A stretch of DNA of 64,000 bases from Enterocloster asparagiformis (GCA_018380885.1 JAGZSY010000002.1:62001-126000), one strand, 5' to 3'; numbered from the stretch's first letter, positions 52,167 to 60,436 are shown. Notes: generated by a model not told the origin, from the sequence alone. A program made the numbers and translations.

Positions 52167-52442
52167 TCAATCCCAAATTTCCTGGAAATCCCGCTCCCTG
52201 ATCACGGGAATCTCCTCCACATCCATATGCTCAATGCGGATAAAACGGCCGCTCTCAAGCCCCTCGATCAGCTTCCCAATGGCCGCGGGGTCGCCCTGGA
52301 CCTCCATCTCCACATCGCCGTCCCACAGGTTTTTCACCCAGCCCGTCAGCCCCAGGGGCCTGGCCAGATAGCAGGCTGTGTACCGGAAGCCCACGCCCTG
52401 GACCCGCCCGGAAAAAATGATGTGCTTTCTGACTTTATTCAT
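52167..52442 (-). CDS. acyP: Acylphosphatase
   Basis: A 91-residue acylphosphatase hydrolysing carboxyl-phosphate bonds such as acetyl phosphate or 1,3-bisphosphoglycerate. The catalytic residues are Arg20 in GRVQGVGFR (phosphate loop) and Asn38 in GWVKNLWDG. Length is typical. It overlaps the upstream membrane-protein gene by ATGA and so is translated with it. Confidence 0.95.
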   Translation of the reverse strand: MNKVRKHIIFSGRVQGVGFRYTACYLARPLGLTGWVKNLWDGDVEMEVQGDPAAIGKLIEGLESGRFIRIEHMDVEEIPVIRERDFQEIWD

Positions 52443-53212
52443 TGATCAACGCTCCCTTTGTCCTGTTTCTGTTTCAACTCCGCCCTGCGGGCGTGGTAAG
52501 CGATCTCCCGCTTCATCTCATTGATCGCCTGGGACAGCTCGTTCAAATCGCTGTAGGGCGTCATCTTCACGTCCTCTGCATCCCACTGCTGCTCCGTCAG
52601 GCAGCGGGCCACCCGCTTATTTTCCTCAAAGGTATCCATAATCTGGCGCAGGCGGCTGAGCATGAGGCACATGGCCGCGACCAGAATCACCGCCACGCAG
52701 ACCCACCCGGTCAGCCTTTGTCGGTCCATCACCCGCATGTCCTCCAGGTATTTCTGGCTGGACACCCGGAAATTCTCATCGATCAGCTTCTGCGCGCAGG
52801 TTTTCTGCTCCTGGAGCAGTTCCAGCACCGCGGCGGCGGCCTCTCTCCCGTCCGCCTCCTGCCAGAGGCGCTCCTCGCTCCGGCGAAAACCGTCGATCCG
52901 CTGCACATACTCTATGAGCAGCTCGCTGTCCGCGGCCATCGCCGCCATGCTCTTTAAATTTTCCGCCAGCCTCCCGCTGTTCTCCCTGTAAGACGCCTCA
53001 TCCCCGACGCCGCCCTCCCGGACTGCATTCTCCAGGTCCAGCAGATTCTCATATATATGCGCGGCGCAGAAATTCCGCTCCGTCATGCCCTCCAGTTGTC
53101 TCTGCTCCGCGGCCCTGCCCAAAAACAGCAGGAAAATGCACAGAAAAATCGCGCACAGCACCGACAGAAACAGAAATAGCAGTTCCCGCACTATCCGTTT
53201 TGTCCTAAACAT
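52439..53212 (-). CDS. Two-TM membrane protein with extracytoplasmic helical domain
   Basis: A 257-residue protein. Helix 1 at about residues 9-32 (LLFLFLSVLCAIFLCIFLLFLG), an extracytoplasmic, mostly helical segment (about 33-170), helix 2 at about 171-190 (WVCVAVILVAAMCLMLS) and a charged coiled-coil-like cytoplasmic tail (RQIMDTFEENKRVARCL...AINEMKREIAYHARRAELKQKQ). It looks like the sensor half of a chemoreceptor or kinase (four-helix-type sensor plus HAMP-like linker) without an output domain. It is upstream of acyP with a 4-bp overlap. No family name can be given with confidence. Confidence 0.65.
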   Translation of the reverse strand: MFRTKRIVRELLFLFLSVLCAIFLCIFLLFLGRAAEQRQLEGMTERNFCAAHIYENLLDLENAVREGGVGDEASYRENSGRLAENLKSMAAMAADSELLIEYVQRIDGFRRSEERLWQEADGREAAAAVLELLQEQKTCAQKLIDENFRVSSQKYLEDMRVMDRQRLTGWVCVAVILVAAMCLMLSRLRQIMDTFEENKRVARCLTEQQWDAEDVKMTPYSDLNELSQAINEMKREIAYHARRAELKQKQDKGSVDQ

Positions 53213-53462
53213 TCCATTCCTCTGGTTTTCATTTGCATATTAACAAAATTTTAACGCTTGTCTATGCTATTATGCCATATTTTCCTGAAATCCGCCAGAT
53301 CAAATTTTTAAAAGGCGCTCCCAAATCCACGGGCAATTCCTCCGCGTAAAATCCCCCGCCTGAAAATACCGTCAAGTTTTGACCATATTTCCAACGTTTT
53401 CGGACCGTCCCACCGAAATCCGCCATCATTTTTCATAGAAACTTTTTTCCAATTTTCGAAAG

Positions 53463-53500
53463 TTTGTGCACACTTTTTATAACCGCTGTGCTATTATAAT
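53463..53500 (+). promoter_or_regulatory. Promoter region of small RNA copy 1
   Basis: TTTGTGCACACTTTTT (from 53,463) contains the perfect 8-bp palindrome TGTGCACA; 25 bp after TTGTGC lies TGTGCTATTATAAT, ending in a consensus TATAAT (53,495-53,500). The same two blocks with identical 25-bp spacing precede copy 2. The distance is too long for a normal -35, so the palindrome may be an activator site and the -35 non-consensus (inference). Confidence 0.6.
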
Positions 53501-53503
53501 GGT

Positions 53504-53604
53504 GTAACCCCCCAATACATTATATAGTTTTTGCTACACCCCATAAGAAACGAAATACCTTCTCCTTGAAAACGATCAGCTCCCCCGGCTGGTCGTTTTC
53601 TTTT
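53504..53604 (+). ncRNA. Putative small RNA, copy 1 of tandem pair
   Basis: Begins just after the TATAAT box and runs about 100 nt to a terminator. The first 69 nt (53,504-53,572), from GTAACCCCCC to TTGAAAA, are identical to copy 2. Unpaired C-rich parts: CCCCCC near the 5' end, CACCCC, CCTTCTCCTT (53,558-53,567, complementary to AAGGAGAAGG, a Shine-Dalgarno-like sequence), and the terminator loop TCCCCCG. Terminator stem: AAAACGATCAGC with GCTGGTCGTTTT, then T-rich. Compared with copy 2, stem pairs change together (C-G to T-A, T-G to C-G), evidence that the structure is selected. A base-pairing regulatory RNA acting at ribosome binding sites is the likely role (inference). Confidence 0.75.
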
Positions 53605-53682
53605 GTCCCATCCCCTGCTTTTTTGCCCCGGTTAGTCGCTTCTATCAATTTTGCATAAAATGTTTTTTCATATTATCAAAAC

Positions 53683-53720
53683 TTTGTGCACACTTTTTTC
53701 ATGGCCTGTGCTATTATAAT
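53683..53720 (+). promoter_or_regulatory. Promoter region of small RNA copy 2
   Basis: TTTGTGCACACTTTTTT with the TGTGCACA palindrome, and TGTGCTATTATAAT with TATAAT at 53,715-53,720, exactly the blocks and 25-bp spacing of copy 1, while the bases between differ. Conservation of both blocks but not the spacer points to functional sites. Confidence 0.6.
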
Positions 53721-53724
53721 AGAC

Positions 53725-53823
53725 GTAACCCCCCAATACATTATATAGTTTTTGCTACACCCCATAAGAAACGAAATACCTTCTCCTTGAAAAATGACCA
53801 GCTCCCCCGGCTGGTCATTTTTC
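53725..53823 (+). ncRNA. Putative small RNA, copy 2 of tandem pair
   Basis: Same 69-nt conserved body as copy 1, starting at 53,725, with CCTTCTCCTT at 53,779-53,788. The terminator is AAAAATGACCAGC (53,790-53,802), loop TCCCCCG, GCTGGTCATTTTT (53,810-53,822). It ends 4 bp before the stop codon of the convergent cyclic-di-GMP gene, so the terminator probably serves both. The loop is identical to copy 1 while the stem differs with pairing kept. Confidence 0.75.
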
Positions 53824-53826
53824 TGT

Positions 53827-56109
53827 CTATTCTCTCCGCGCTTTAACCGTGCCGCCCAACAGCTGCTCAAACTCCGCCAGGGGCATGGGTCTGGCAAAGA
53901 CGTAGCCCTGTACGATATCGCAGCCTGCGCCGCGCAGAAACTCCACGGTCTCCATGTCCTCCACGCCCTCGGCGATCACCCGTATCCGCAATTCCTTCGC
54001 CATGTTGACGATATTCCGCACCACAATGCGCTCGCGCGCCTTGTCCACGCTGCGGTGGAAAAACAGGATATCCAGCTTCAAAACCTTGATGGGCAGGTTT
54101 TTCAGCAGATTCAGGGAGGAGTACCCGGAGCCGAAATCGTCCAGGGAACAGATAAAGCCCCGCTCCTGCAGCTCCCGGACCAGCTGGCATAGCAGCTCCT
54201 CCCCGCCCAGGGCCAGGCTCTCCGTAACCTCCAGCTCCATCACCCCGTCCGGGATCTTGTATTTTTCCCTGATCCTGGTGTAGTAGTCCACAAAATCCTC
54301 CCGCAAAAGCCCGGCGCGGGAGACGTTGACCGCCAGGTTGATCCGCGTTCCTCCCCCATCCAGGTAGGCGCGGTACCAACGGCACGCCTGCTCGAACATA
54401 TAGCGGTCCAGCTGTACAATCAGCCCGCTCTTCTCAAACACCGGGATAAACTGCCCCGGCGGGATCATACCCTTTTGGGGATGGTCCCAGCGGCAGAGGA
54501 CCTCCGCTCCCGTCAGCGTATTGCCGTGCTGGATATCGAACTTCGGCTGAAAATAAGGTTTAAACTGGCCTGCTGTCAGCGCCTGCTTTCCCTGGGCTTC
54601 CATGGCGGACTCCTGCTGGAAACGCTGCCGCAGGGCTTCGGTGAAAAAGGCGCTGCCGCTGCCCGACTCCCCCTTGATGGATTTTTGCGCCATATTGGCC
54701 CGGTTCACCATCTCGTTGACCGTGAGATTGTCGTCGGAATCAGGGCAGTAGAATCCCATACACAGCTCAATATAGGATCGGCTCGCTATCTGGCTCTCCT
54801 CCCGGTGCAGCTCCCTAACCACCTCGTCAAACCACTTCACCAGCTCCTCCCGCTGTGTAAAAGGCCGCAGCCCCACAAAATTGTCCGCCATCATCCGGCA
54901 AAACAGGCTGCCCGGCCCCTGCGTGCGCTTAAACATGCCGTACACGCGGCACAGCATGTCGTCGCCCATGGCGTAACCCAGCGCGTCGTTGTAATATTTG
55001 AACTTTTTCAGGTCGCAGTACCAGATCGCCACCGTTCCGCCCTGCTTGCGGGCCTGCTCGGCGTCCAAAAGGAATTTATTGTAGTTCGGTCCCCCGGTCA
55101 GGCTGTCCTCGTAAGCCAAACGCTCCACCACCGCCTGATTGCGGGTCATCATCCGCCGCTGCTGCCACAGCAGCAGTGAGAACAAGCTGCACGCCGTCAC
55201 GATGATCAGCATGGCGCCCCCCGCAGTCACCATATACCGCCGTCCCAGGGCCGTCTGGGGAATGGAGCAGAGCAAAAACCAGTCCGCCACCTCCAGGGGC
55301 TCCAGCACGGCCAGCATCTCCGCGCCGTCCAGCGTATAGGTGAAATGCGCGCCGGTCCTTTGCTCCAGGGACGCCTGGATCATGGCCCGCTCCTCACCGC
55401 TCAAGCCGGGCATATCGGTCAACAGGGGCAGCTCATGGCCGTCGGAGGGCGTCCTGCCCGAGCGCAGGACCATTCGCCCTTCACCGCTGTACAGGTCCGT
55501 GTACCCCTCGCCGTTTAACAGGGGCGCGTCGATGATGGAGCGAATAATATCCGCCTCGTTCACCGCGCAGAGCACGCCCACGATGGCGCCTGTTTTACTT
55601 CGGACCGGCACGGCGTAGTAGTTGATGAACTGCTCCGGCCTGTACGGGTCCTGCACCGGCCTGGAAATGACGTCCTGCCCTGACAGGGCCTGCCGGTAAA
55701 ACGCCGCCTCCGACACGTCCAGCCCCTGGTACCGTTTTCCGCCCAGCTCGATCAGCTCCAGCCTCCCACTGAGGTTGGCAAAGCCCATGCGGATAAACGC
55801 ATTGCCCTCGTTCACCTCCCCCACCAGCGCGATCAGCTGATCCAATTCCATGGTGTCCTGCTGCCCCACAAAAACCGCCACGCCGTGCAGCGTCTGCAAA
55901 TCGCCCTCCGTCTGCTTAATCAGCGCCACCTCGTGCTGGAGAGCCGCGTTGTCCAGAAGCACCAGATTGTCCTTTGTGTACTGAAGGCCCATGTCGGAGA
56001 GAAACAGGATGCTGCCCAGCACAAAACACAGGCAGAGCACTGCGGCGGCCGCTGTCCAGCCCTTGTATGTACCGGCCCGTTCCCTCTCCGAAACCCTTGT
56101 TTCACCCAT
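53827..56109 (-). CDS. Membrane sensor with degenerate GGDEF and intact EAL domain
   Basis: A 760-residue protein. Helix 1 at about 17-38, a periplasmic-type double-Cache sensing domain (about 40-290), helix 2 at about 297-318, a GGDEF-like domain (about 340-490) whose active motif is replaced by RMMADNFVGLR, so no cyclase activity is expected, and an EAL domain (about 500-755) with TGAEVLCRWDHP, MELEVTESLAL and DDFGSGYSSLNLLKNLPIKVLKLD, consistent with phosphodiesterase activity. It would lower cyclic-di-GMP in response to an external small molecule. It is convergent with the tandem small RNAs. No clear second gene in the unit. Confidence 0.92.
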   Translation of the reverse strand: MGETRVSERERAGTYKGWTAAAAVLCLCFVLGSILFLSDMGLQYTKDNLVLLDNAALQHEVALIKQTEGDLQTLHGVAVFVGQQDTMELDQLIALVGEVNEGNAFIRMGFANLSGRLELIELGGKRYQGLDVSEAAFYRQALSGQDVISRPVQDPYRPEQFINYYAVPVRSKTGAIVGVLCAVNEADIIRSIIDAPLLNGEGYTDLYSGEGRMVLRSGRTPSDGHELPLLTDMPGLSGEERAMIQASLEQRTGAHFTYTLDGAEMLAVLEPLEVADWFLLCSIPQTALGRRYMVTAGGAMLIIVTACSLFSLLLWQQRRMMTRNQAVVERLAYEDSLTGGPNYNKFLLDAEQARKQGGTVAIWYCDLKKFKYYNDALGYAMGDDMLCRVYGMFKRTQGPGSLFCRMMADNFVGLRPFTQREELVKWFDEVVRELHREESQIASRSYIELCMGFYCPDSDDNLTVNEMVNRANMAQKSIKGESGSGSAFFTEALRQRFQQESAMEAQGKQALTAGQFKPYFQPKFDIQHGNTLTGAEVLCRWDHPQKGMIPPGQFIPVFEKSGLIVQLDRYMFEQACRWYRAYLDGGGTRINLAVNVSRAGLLREDFVDYYTRIREKYKIPDGVMELEVTESLALGGEELLCQLVRELQERGFICSLDDFGSGYSSLNLLKNLPIKVLKLDILFFHRSVDKARERIVVRNIVNMAKELRIRVIAEGVEDMETVEFLRGAGCDIVQGYVFARPMPLAEFEQLLGGTVKARRE

Positions 56110-56261
56110 TCATCCTTCCCCAAAGCTTTCTTAAATGATTCTCTAATATTACCCGATTATTGCCAAAAGCACAACCCTTCCGGAACCATTAGCGCATATT
56201 TCGACAGAAAAAGCGGGGGCCTGCAGCCTCCGCTTCGTAATCCGTCCGCGTTCTCATTTTC

Positions 56262-57194
56262 TTAAAGCATACGCTTCTTTTTGAAATAGCGTATCTCAGC
56301 CAGCACAACCAACACCGACAGGACAATCACGGTCGGATATCCGTACCGCCACCGAAGCTCGGGCATGTGCGGAAAATTCATGCCGTACCAGCCCGCGATC
56401 AGGGACAGGGGCAGAAACAGCGTGGTGACCACGGTGAGAAAAGTCATCACCCGGTTCTGCTCGATGTCGATCTGCGTCTGGTACAGCTCCCGTATCTGCT
56501 GCAGGTATTCCCGCATGGTCTCCACATAGTCGTGCAGGCGCTCCGTCCGGTGCGTAAACAGCTCCCAGCCCATCCCGGCGCCGGCGCGCTGCTCCTCCCC
56601 TGGATTGATCTGCATATAGTCCCCGATATTGGCCAGCTGCCCATAGTAGGCGCGGCTCTCGGACAGGCGTTTCCTGTAATCCAGAAGCAGCTTGTCGAAG
56701 TGCTCCGGCGCTTTTTTCAGCACCTCCTCCTCCACCTGCTCCAGGCGTTCTTCCAATTTTTGTAAATACAGTACGTCGTCCTCGATCAGTTCATTGAGAA
56801 GGAGCAGGAAAAATTCATTCAGCGAGCAGCCGGCCGGCACATCGTCGCGGATTTTTTCCACCGTGCCCCGCAGCTCCCCGCCCTCCCCGATGAGAAGCAG
56901 CCGGCTCTCGTCCAGATAAAAGCCAAAGACAAGGTTCTTTTGACGCCTGATGCCGTTTCTCGGCACGCGCATCGTCCCCTGCAGGCAGTCGCGAAACCGC
57001 TCGGCCTTGCAGTAACGGACGGCGCACATGCTGCGCACCAGGTTTTTCTTGTGGATGGACAGCCCCTCCAGCTCCTTAAATTCCTCCAATGTCAGCAGCG
57101 CCACCAGCAATCCGCCGCCGTTCCCGGCTCCCTGGCCGCCCGGCTGCGCGGGAGTCAGGCTTCCGGCCTGCGAGTTTAACCAATATCGTTCCAT
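56262..57194 (-). CDS. corA: CorA-family magnesium/cobalt transporter
   Basis: A 310-residue protein of the CorA family. The signature YGMNFPHMPEL follows the first of two C-terminal membrane helices (FLTVVTTLFLPLSLIAGWYGMN, YPTVIVLSVLVVLAEIRYF). The N-terminal cytoplasmic part (about 1-245) has long helices with charged coiled-coil character (LYLQKLEERLEQVEEEVLKKA). The start at 57,194 (MERYWLNSQ) has GAGG 8 nt upstream; another ATG two codons earlier is too close to it. Imports Mg2+ or other divalent cations as a pentamer (family knowledge). Confidence 0.92.
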   Translation of the reverse strand: MERYWLNSQAGSLTPAQPGGQGAGNGGGLLVALLTLEEFKELEGLSIHKKNLVRSMCAVRYCKAERFRDCLQGTMRVPRNGIRRQKNLVFGFYLDESRLLLIGEGGELRGTVEKIRDDVPAGCSLNEFFLLLLNELIEDDVLYLQKLEERLEQVEEEVLKKAPEHFDKLLLDYRKRLSESRAYYGQLANIGDYMQINPGEEQRAGAGMGWELFTHRTERLHDYVETMREYLQQIRELYQTQIDIEQNRVMTFLTVVTTLFLPLSLIAGWYGMNFPHMPELRWRYGYPTVIVLSVLVVLAEIRYFKKKRML

Positions 57195-57458
57195 ATTCAT
57201 GACCTCAATTCCCAGCGGCCCTGTGGCCCGCTGCCGCCAAAACAAAAATTCCGCCTTTTATTATAGCACATTTCAGCGCTTTCGTGTGATGAATCTACCG
57301 GAACGCCATCAGGGCGCCGCAAATTTTTCCTGGCTTTTCCCCAGCCCGTGCCTTGTCCCCGCCCGGCCGCCGGCGAATTTTAAGATCCCAAGCCCCCGCT
57401 GAAACGGCGGCCCCCAGGCTTTCCGCCGGGCCGGGCCCTGCTGTGCAGGAACAGTCCT

Positions 57459-58637
57459 TCAGCGGTCCGCGTCCCCGCTTTTATGAGACGGGAAATACAA
57501 GGTAAAGGTTGTGCCCCGGCCGGGCTCGCTCTCCACCTCTATCCTTCCCCCGTGCTTCTCCACAATATCCTTCACCAGCGGCAGGCCCAGGCCGGCTCCG
57601 CCCACCGCGCGGGACCGGGACCGGTCGGCCCGGTAGAACGGCTCAAAAATATGCCGGCAGTCCTCCCCGGAAATCCCGATCCCCGTATCACTGACCCGCA
57701 CCTGCAGGCATCCTCCCTGCTCTTGGGCGGCGATGGAAACGGACCCGCCCTCGCGGTTGTATTTTACCGCATTTTCCACCAGATTGGCCATGGCCCGGTT
57801 GATCATCGCCCGGCTGCCGCTCAGCTTCATCCCCGCCATATCCGCCACCGTTACGGTCAGCCCCTTTTGACGGATCAGCGGCGAGAGCTCCTCCACAGCC
57901 AGGGCGAAGGCCTCCCCCAGGGGCGCCTCCTCGCGCAGGCCGGTCGCTTCCCCGGACGTGAGGCGGAACAGGTCCTCCACCAGGCGGACCATACGCTCCG
58001 TGTGGGCCCGAACCACTGTCAGCGCCCTTTTCATCCGCTCAGGGGAGGGCTGCCCGTCCAGCTCCAGCACCTCCAGATTCACCATGATGGTGGCCAGCGG
58101 TGTTTTCAGCTCGTGGGCCGCGCTGGCGGAAAACCGCTTCTGCCGCTCAAAGGAGGCGCTGACCTTGTCCATCATGTGGTTGAACGACCGGGCCAGCCGC
58201 CCCAGCTCGTCCTGCCGCTCCTGCCCCTGCGCCCGGGCGGACAGATCGTTGCCGCCGATCTCCTCAATGGTGTCCGCCAGGTCCCCCAGCGGCTTCAGCA
58301 CACTCCCGGCCATCAGCCAGGTGGCGCCGGTGCCCAGAAGCAGCACCAGCGCCAGCCCCGCCAGCCCCCAGAGGTTGAACTGGGTTTTGGCTTTCTTCAG
58401 CGTGATAACCACGCTTCCCTCACCCGCGCCGCCGGAGGGGGTGACCTCATAGGAGAGAAAAAGCTCCTCAGGCTGCGCCTTTCCGTCGGATTGGTATGAA
58501 ATTTTCTGTGCCATATCGCGGACGAAAATGCGGTCCGCGCCCAACAAAAACATGCTGGTCAGTACGACCGCCGCGCCGGCCGTCACCAGGGCGGACAGAA
58601 GGGTTAGCCGCATGCGCAGCGACAGTTTTTTCAGCAT
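57459..58637 (-). CDS. OmpR-system sensor histidine kinase
   Basis: A 392-residue kinase: helix 1 at about 12-32, a short extracytoplasmic loop of only about 55 residues (33-88), helix 2 at about 90-110, HAMP (about 110-165), the H-box with His175 in SASAAHELKTPLATIMVN, and ATPase motifs LVENAVKYNREGG, VSDTGIGISGEDC and GGAGLGLPLVKDIVEKHGG. The small sensing loop suggests it senses the membrane or a small peptide, such as a product of the neighbouring small secreted-protein gene (inference). Overlaps the response-regulator gene by 7 bp. Confidence 0.94.
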   Translation of the reverse strand: MLKKLSLRMRLTLLSALVTAGAAVVLTSMFLLGADRIFVRDMAQKISYQSDGKAQPEELFLSYEVTPSGGAGEGSVVITLKKAKTQFNLWGLAGLALVLLLGTGATWLMAGSVLKPLGDLADTIEEIGGNDLSARAQGQERQDELGRLARSFNHMMDKVSASFERQKRFSASAAHELKTPLATIMVNLEVLELDGQPSPERMKRALTVVRAHTERMVRLVEDLFRLTSGEATGLREEAPLGEAFALAVEELSPLIRQKGLTVTVADMAGMKLSGSRAMINRAMANLVENAVKYNREGGSVSIAAQEQGGCLQVRVSDTGIGISGEDCRHIFEPFYRADRSRSRAVGGAGLGLPLVKDIVEKHGGRIEVESEPGRGTTFTLYFPSHKSGDADR

Positions 58638-59323
58638 GGCTCCTCCTCCCTGTCAATCCGGTAACCCGCGCCCCGTATGCTCTGGATGATCTCCTCGTCA
58701 GTGACCGCCTGCAGCTTTCGCCGAATAACGCTGATATAGACCTTGACCTGATTGGAAAAAGGGTCGGCCTCCCGGTCCCACACGTGCTCCAAAAGCTCCT
58801 CCGCGCTGACCGGGCGGCCCATGTGGGCCATCAGATATTCCAGAATGGCAAACTCCCGCATGGTAAATTCCAGCGGCCGGCCGTGGTAGCTGACGGTCTT
58901 TAAATTCGTATCCAGGCGGAGGCCGCCCCTGGTCAGAGCGGTCCCCGTCTGTACAAATGAGCGCCTGAGCAGCACGCGGATGCGCGCTTCCAGCTCCTCA
59001 AAGTGAAAGGGCTTGGTGAGGTAATCCCCCGCCCCTCCGTCCAGCCCGGCAAGCTTATCCGCAAGTTCCGAGCGGGCCGAGAGGATCAGCACCCGGGTGG
59101 GCTTTCCCAGGGACCGGATGTGTTCCAGCACCTCCATGCCGTCCATTCCAGGGAGATTCAAATCCAGCACCACCAGATCATAATCATTGATCTCGCAGAG
59201 CCCGGCGGCCTCCGCCCCGTCGCCCACAGCGTCCACAGCGTACCCGCGCCGCCGCAGGCCGTAGCACAGCGCCTCCTGCATATCCTCCTCGTCCTCGACG
59301 ATCAAAAGCCTCATACCATCCAA
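58631..59323 (-). CDS. OmpR/PhoB-family response regulator
   Basis: A 230-residue regulator: receiver domain with acidic residues in IVEDEED, phosphoacceptor Asp54 in VVLDLNLPGMDG and lysine in YLTKPFHFEELEAR; C-terminal winged helix (TRGGLRLDTNLKTVSYHGRPLEFTMREFAILEYL in outline, with VKVYISVIRRKLQ). AAAGGAATTGG precedes the start at 59,323. It lies 33 bp after the small secreted-protein gene and overlaps the kinase gene, so all three form one unit. Confidence 0.95.
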   Translation of the reverse strand: MDGMRLLIVEDEEDMQEALCYGLRRRGYAVDAVGDGAEAAGLCEINDYDLVVLDLNLPGMDGMEVLEHIRSLGKPTRVLILSARSELADKLAGLDGGAGDYLTKPFHFEELEARIRVLLRRSFVQTGTALTRGGLRLDTNLKTVSYHGRPLEFTMREFAILEYLMAHMGRPVSAEELLEHVWDREADPFSNQVKVYISVIRRKLQAVTDEEIIQSIRGAGYRIDREEEPC

Positions 59324-59356
59324 TTCCTTTCCGCCCGCGCCGCTGGGCCATGTCTG

Positions 59357-59662
59357 TTATTTTGCGGGAACAACGCTGAGGATCAGATCCCCGTTTTCCT
59401 CCGCCCCCGCGCCGGAGCGGTTGACAGTGATGATGGTGTTGTCCTCCAGCACCACATACCCCGCGCCGTTCTCATCCGCGTTAAGCGTTGCCGTCATACC
59501 GTCCTCCCCCTCAGCGCTGAGCACAACGGCGGCCTCACACGAAGCGGCCTTATTCTGAGCGGCCTGCGTGTTGGTCCCGGCGGCAAACGCGGAGAATCCC
59601 AGGGACATGGCTGCGATAGCGGTAATTGCAAGACCCGCTGTTATTTTTTGTTTTAACATCAT
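59357..59662 (-). CDS. Small secreted protein linked to the two-component system
   Basis: A 101-residue protein with a clear signal peptide (KQKITAGLAITAIAAMSLGFSAFA, cleavage expected after AFA at about residue 27). The mature 74 residues contain one cysteine, acidic and Gly/Asn-rich stretches (NADENGAGYVVLEDNTIITVNRSG) and end in VPAK; no known domain. AGGAGGTATTAA precedes the first ATG (a second ATG follows at once). As the first gene of a regulator-kinase operon, it may be a ligand, sensor accessory or reporter of secretion stress. Function unknown. Confidence 0.75.
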   Translation of the reverse strand: MMLKQKITAGLAITAIAAMSLGFSAFAAGTNTQAAQNKAASCEAAVVLSAEGEDGMTATLNADENGAGYVVLEDNTIITVNRSGAGAEENGDLILSVVPAK

Positions 59663-59687
59663 TTAATACCTCCTGATTGTTCATTGT

Positions 59688-59716
59688 ATTTTACAAGTTA
59701 TATTGTGTGATCACAA
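59688..59716 (-). promoter_or_regulatory. Promoter with overlapping palindrome for the secreted protein-TCS operon
   Basis: On the minus strand TTGTGA (complement of 59,711-59,716), a 17-bp spacer, TAAAAT (59,688-59,693). The -35 lies in the perfect palindrome TTGTGTGATCACAA (59,703-59,716, plus strand), so a dimeric repressor or activator is likely to bind there; autoregulation is possible but unproven. Confidence 0.5.
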
Positions 59717-59909
59717 GCTTATTATACAGGAGGCAAGGTTAAAGCACGGTTAGAAAGCTGCCCGTTTCCCGCGTTTTATTGACGGTTCTCCGGTAAATGC
59801 AAATGGCGGGAGATATTACTCCGTCTGTCCGCCGTGCAATAGGAATATTCCCGCCGGAAAATGGAGCGGGAATTTACAGAAAGGTCCCGGCCCCTTGGGC
59901 GCCCTCAGA

Positions 59910-60296
59910 TCAGACTTTTCCTGAATGGTAGTCGCATTTCCGGCACCGGGGCAGCGAGAGCTCCGAGCTTTCATTGTGGTAAATCCCCGCCCAGCGGCAG
60001 ATGCTCTGCAAGATCGGCACCACGGATTCCCCCTTTGGGGTCAGGCAGTATTCCACCCTGGGCGGGATTTCATCAAACTGCCTGCGCGCGATCATACCGT
60101 CTGCTAAAAGTTCTTTCAGCATGGCGGCCAGGACCGCATCCGTGATATTGCTCATCTCCCGGCGCAGCGCGCTATACCGCAGGGTTTTCTGCTCCGCAAG
60201 CACACAGATGATGCGGGATTTCCATTTGCCTCCGAAAATATCCAGACCGTATTCCAGCGGGCAGCGGATATCCTTCTCCAATTTTGGCTTGTACAT
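59910..60296 (-). CDS. HxlR-family transcriptional regulator
   Basis: A 128-residue MarR-like regulator: KDIRCPLEYGLDIFGGKWKSRIICVLAEQKTLRYSALRREMSNITDAVLAAMLKELLADGMIARRQFDEIPPRVEYCLTPKGESVVPIL in outline, with a conserved early cysteine (Cys11-type, used for redox sensing in several family members) and an additional C-terminal pair (CRKCDYHSG). AAGGAGCGAACGACA precedes the ATG at 60,296. It is divergent from a 96-residue gene, with a palindrome in between. Likely represses that gene in response to oxidants or electrophiles (inference). Confidence 0.92.
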   Translation of the reverse strand: MYKPKLEKDIRCPLEYGLDIFGGKWKSRIICVLAEQKTLRYSALRREMSNITDAVLAAMLKELLADGMIARRQFDEIPPRVEYCLTPKGESVVPILQSICRWAGIYHNESSELSLPRCRKCDYHSGKV

Positions 60297-60404
60297 TGTC
60301 GTTCGCTCCTTATATTTTTCCGGGCGCTCCACAGCGGCACAGGCCCGGCTTCATTTATATCCAATTATACAAAGGGCGCTGTAATACGGCAAGTTACTAT
60401 GAAA

Positions 60405-60423
60405 TTTATGAGCTGCTTATAAA
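60405..60423. promoter_or_regulatory. 19-bp palindrome, candidate HxlR operator
   Basis: TTTATGAGCTGCTTATAAA: eight of nine position pairs are complementary around the central T. It lies between the divergent HxlR and 96-residue genes, just upstream of the predicted -35 of the latter, the usual location for HxlR-type control. Confidence 0.5.
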
Positions 60424-60436
60424 TTTGCTAATATAT

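Larger units (their letters stand above)
53213..53826. other. Large intergenic region carrying two tandem small RNA genes
   Basis: About 610 bp with no protein gene. From 53,213 to about 53,455 it is AT-rich (the promoter of the two-TM gene is here), with a TATGCTATTATG near 53,262 that resembles the -10 of the downstream units but has no following conserved RNA. From 53,460 to 53,823 it holds two directly repeated units, each with a conserved upstream palindrome, a -10 box, an RNA of about 100 nt and a terminator (separate entries). Confidence 0.7.

Noticed and set aside
53255..53290. Third, degenerate copy of the small RNA promoter
   Set aside because: TATGCTATTATG resembles the -10 block, but the TGTGCACA palindrome and the conserved RNA body are absent.
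53213..53823. CRISPR array suggested by repeated sequence
   Set aside because: Only two copies, about 100 nt each with promoter and terminator; no short regular repeats with unique spacers and no cas genes.
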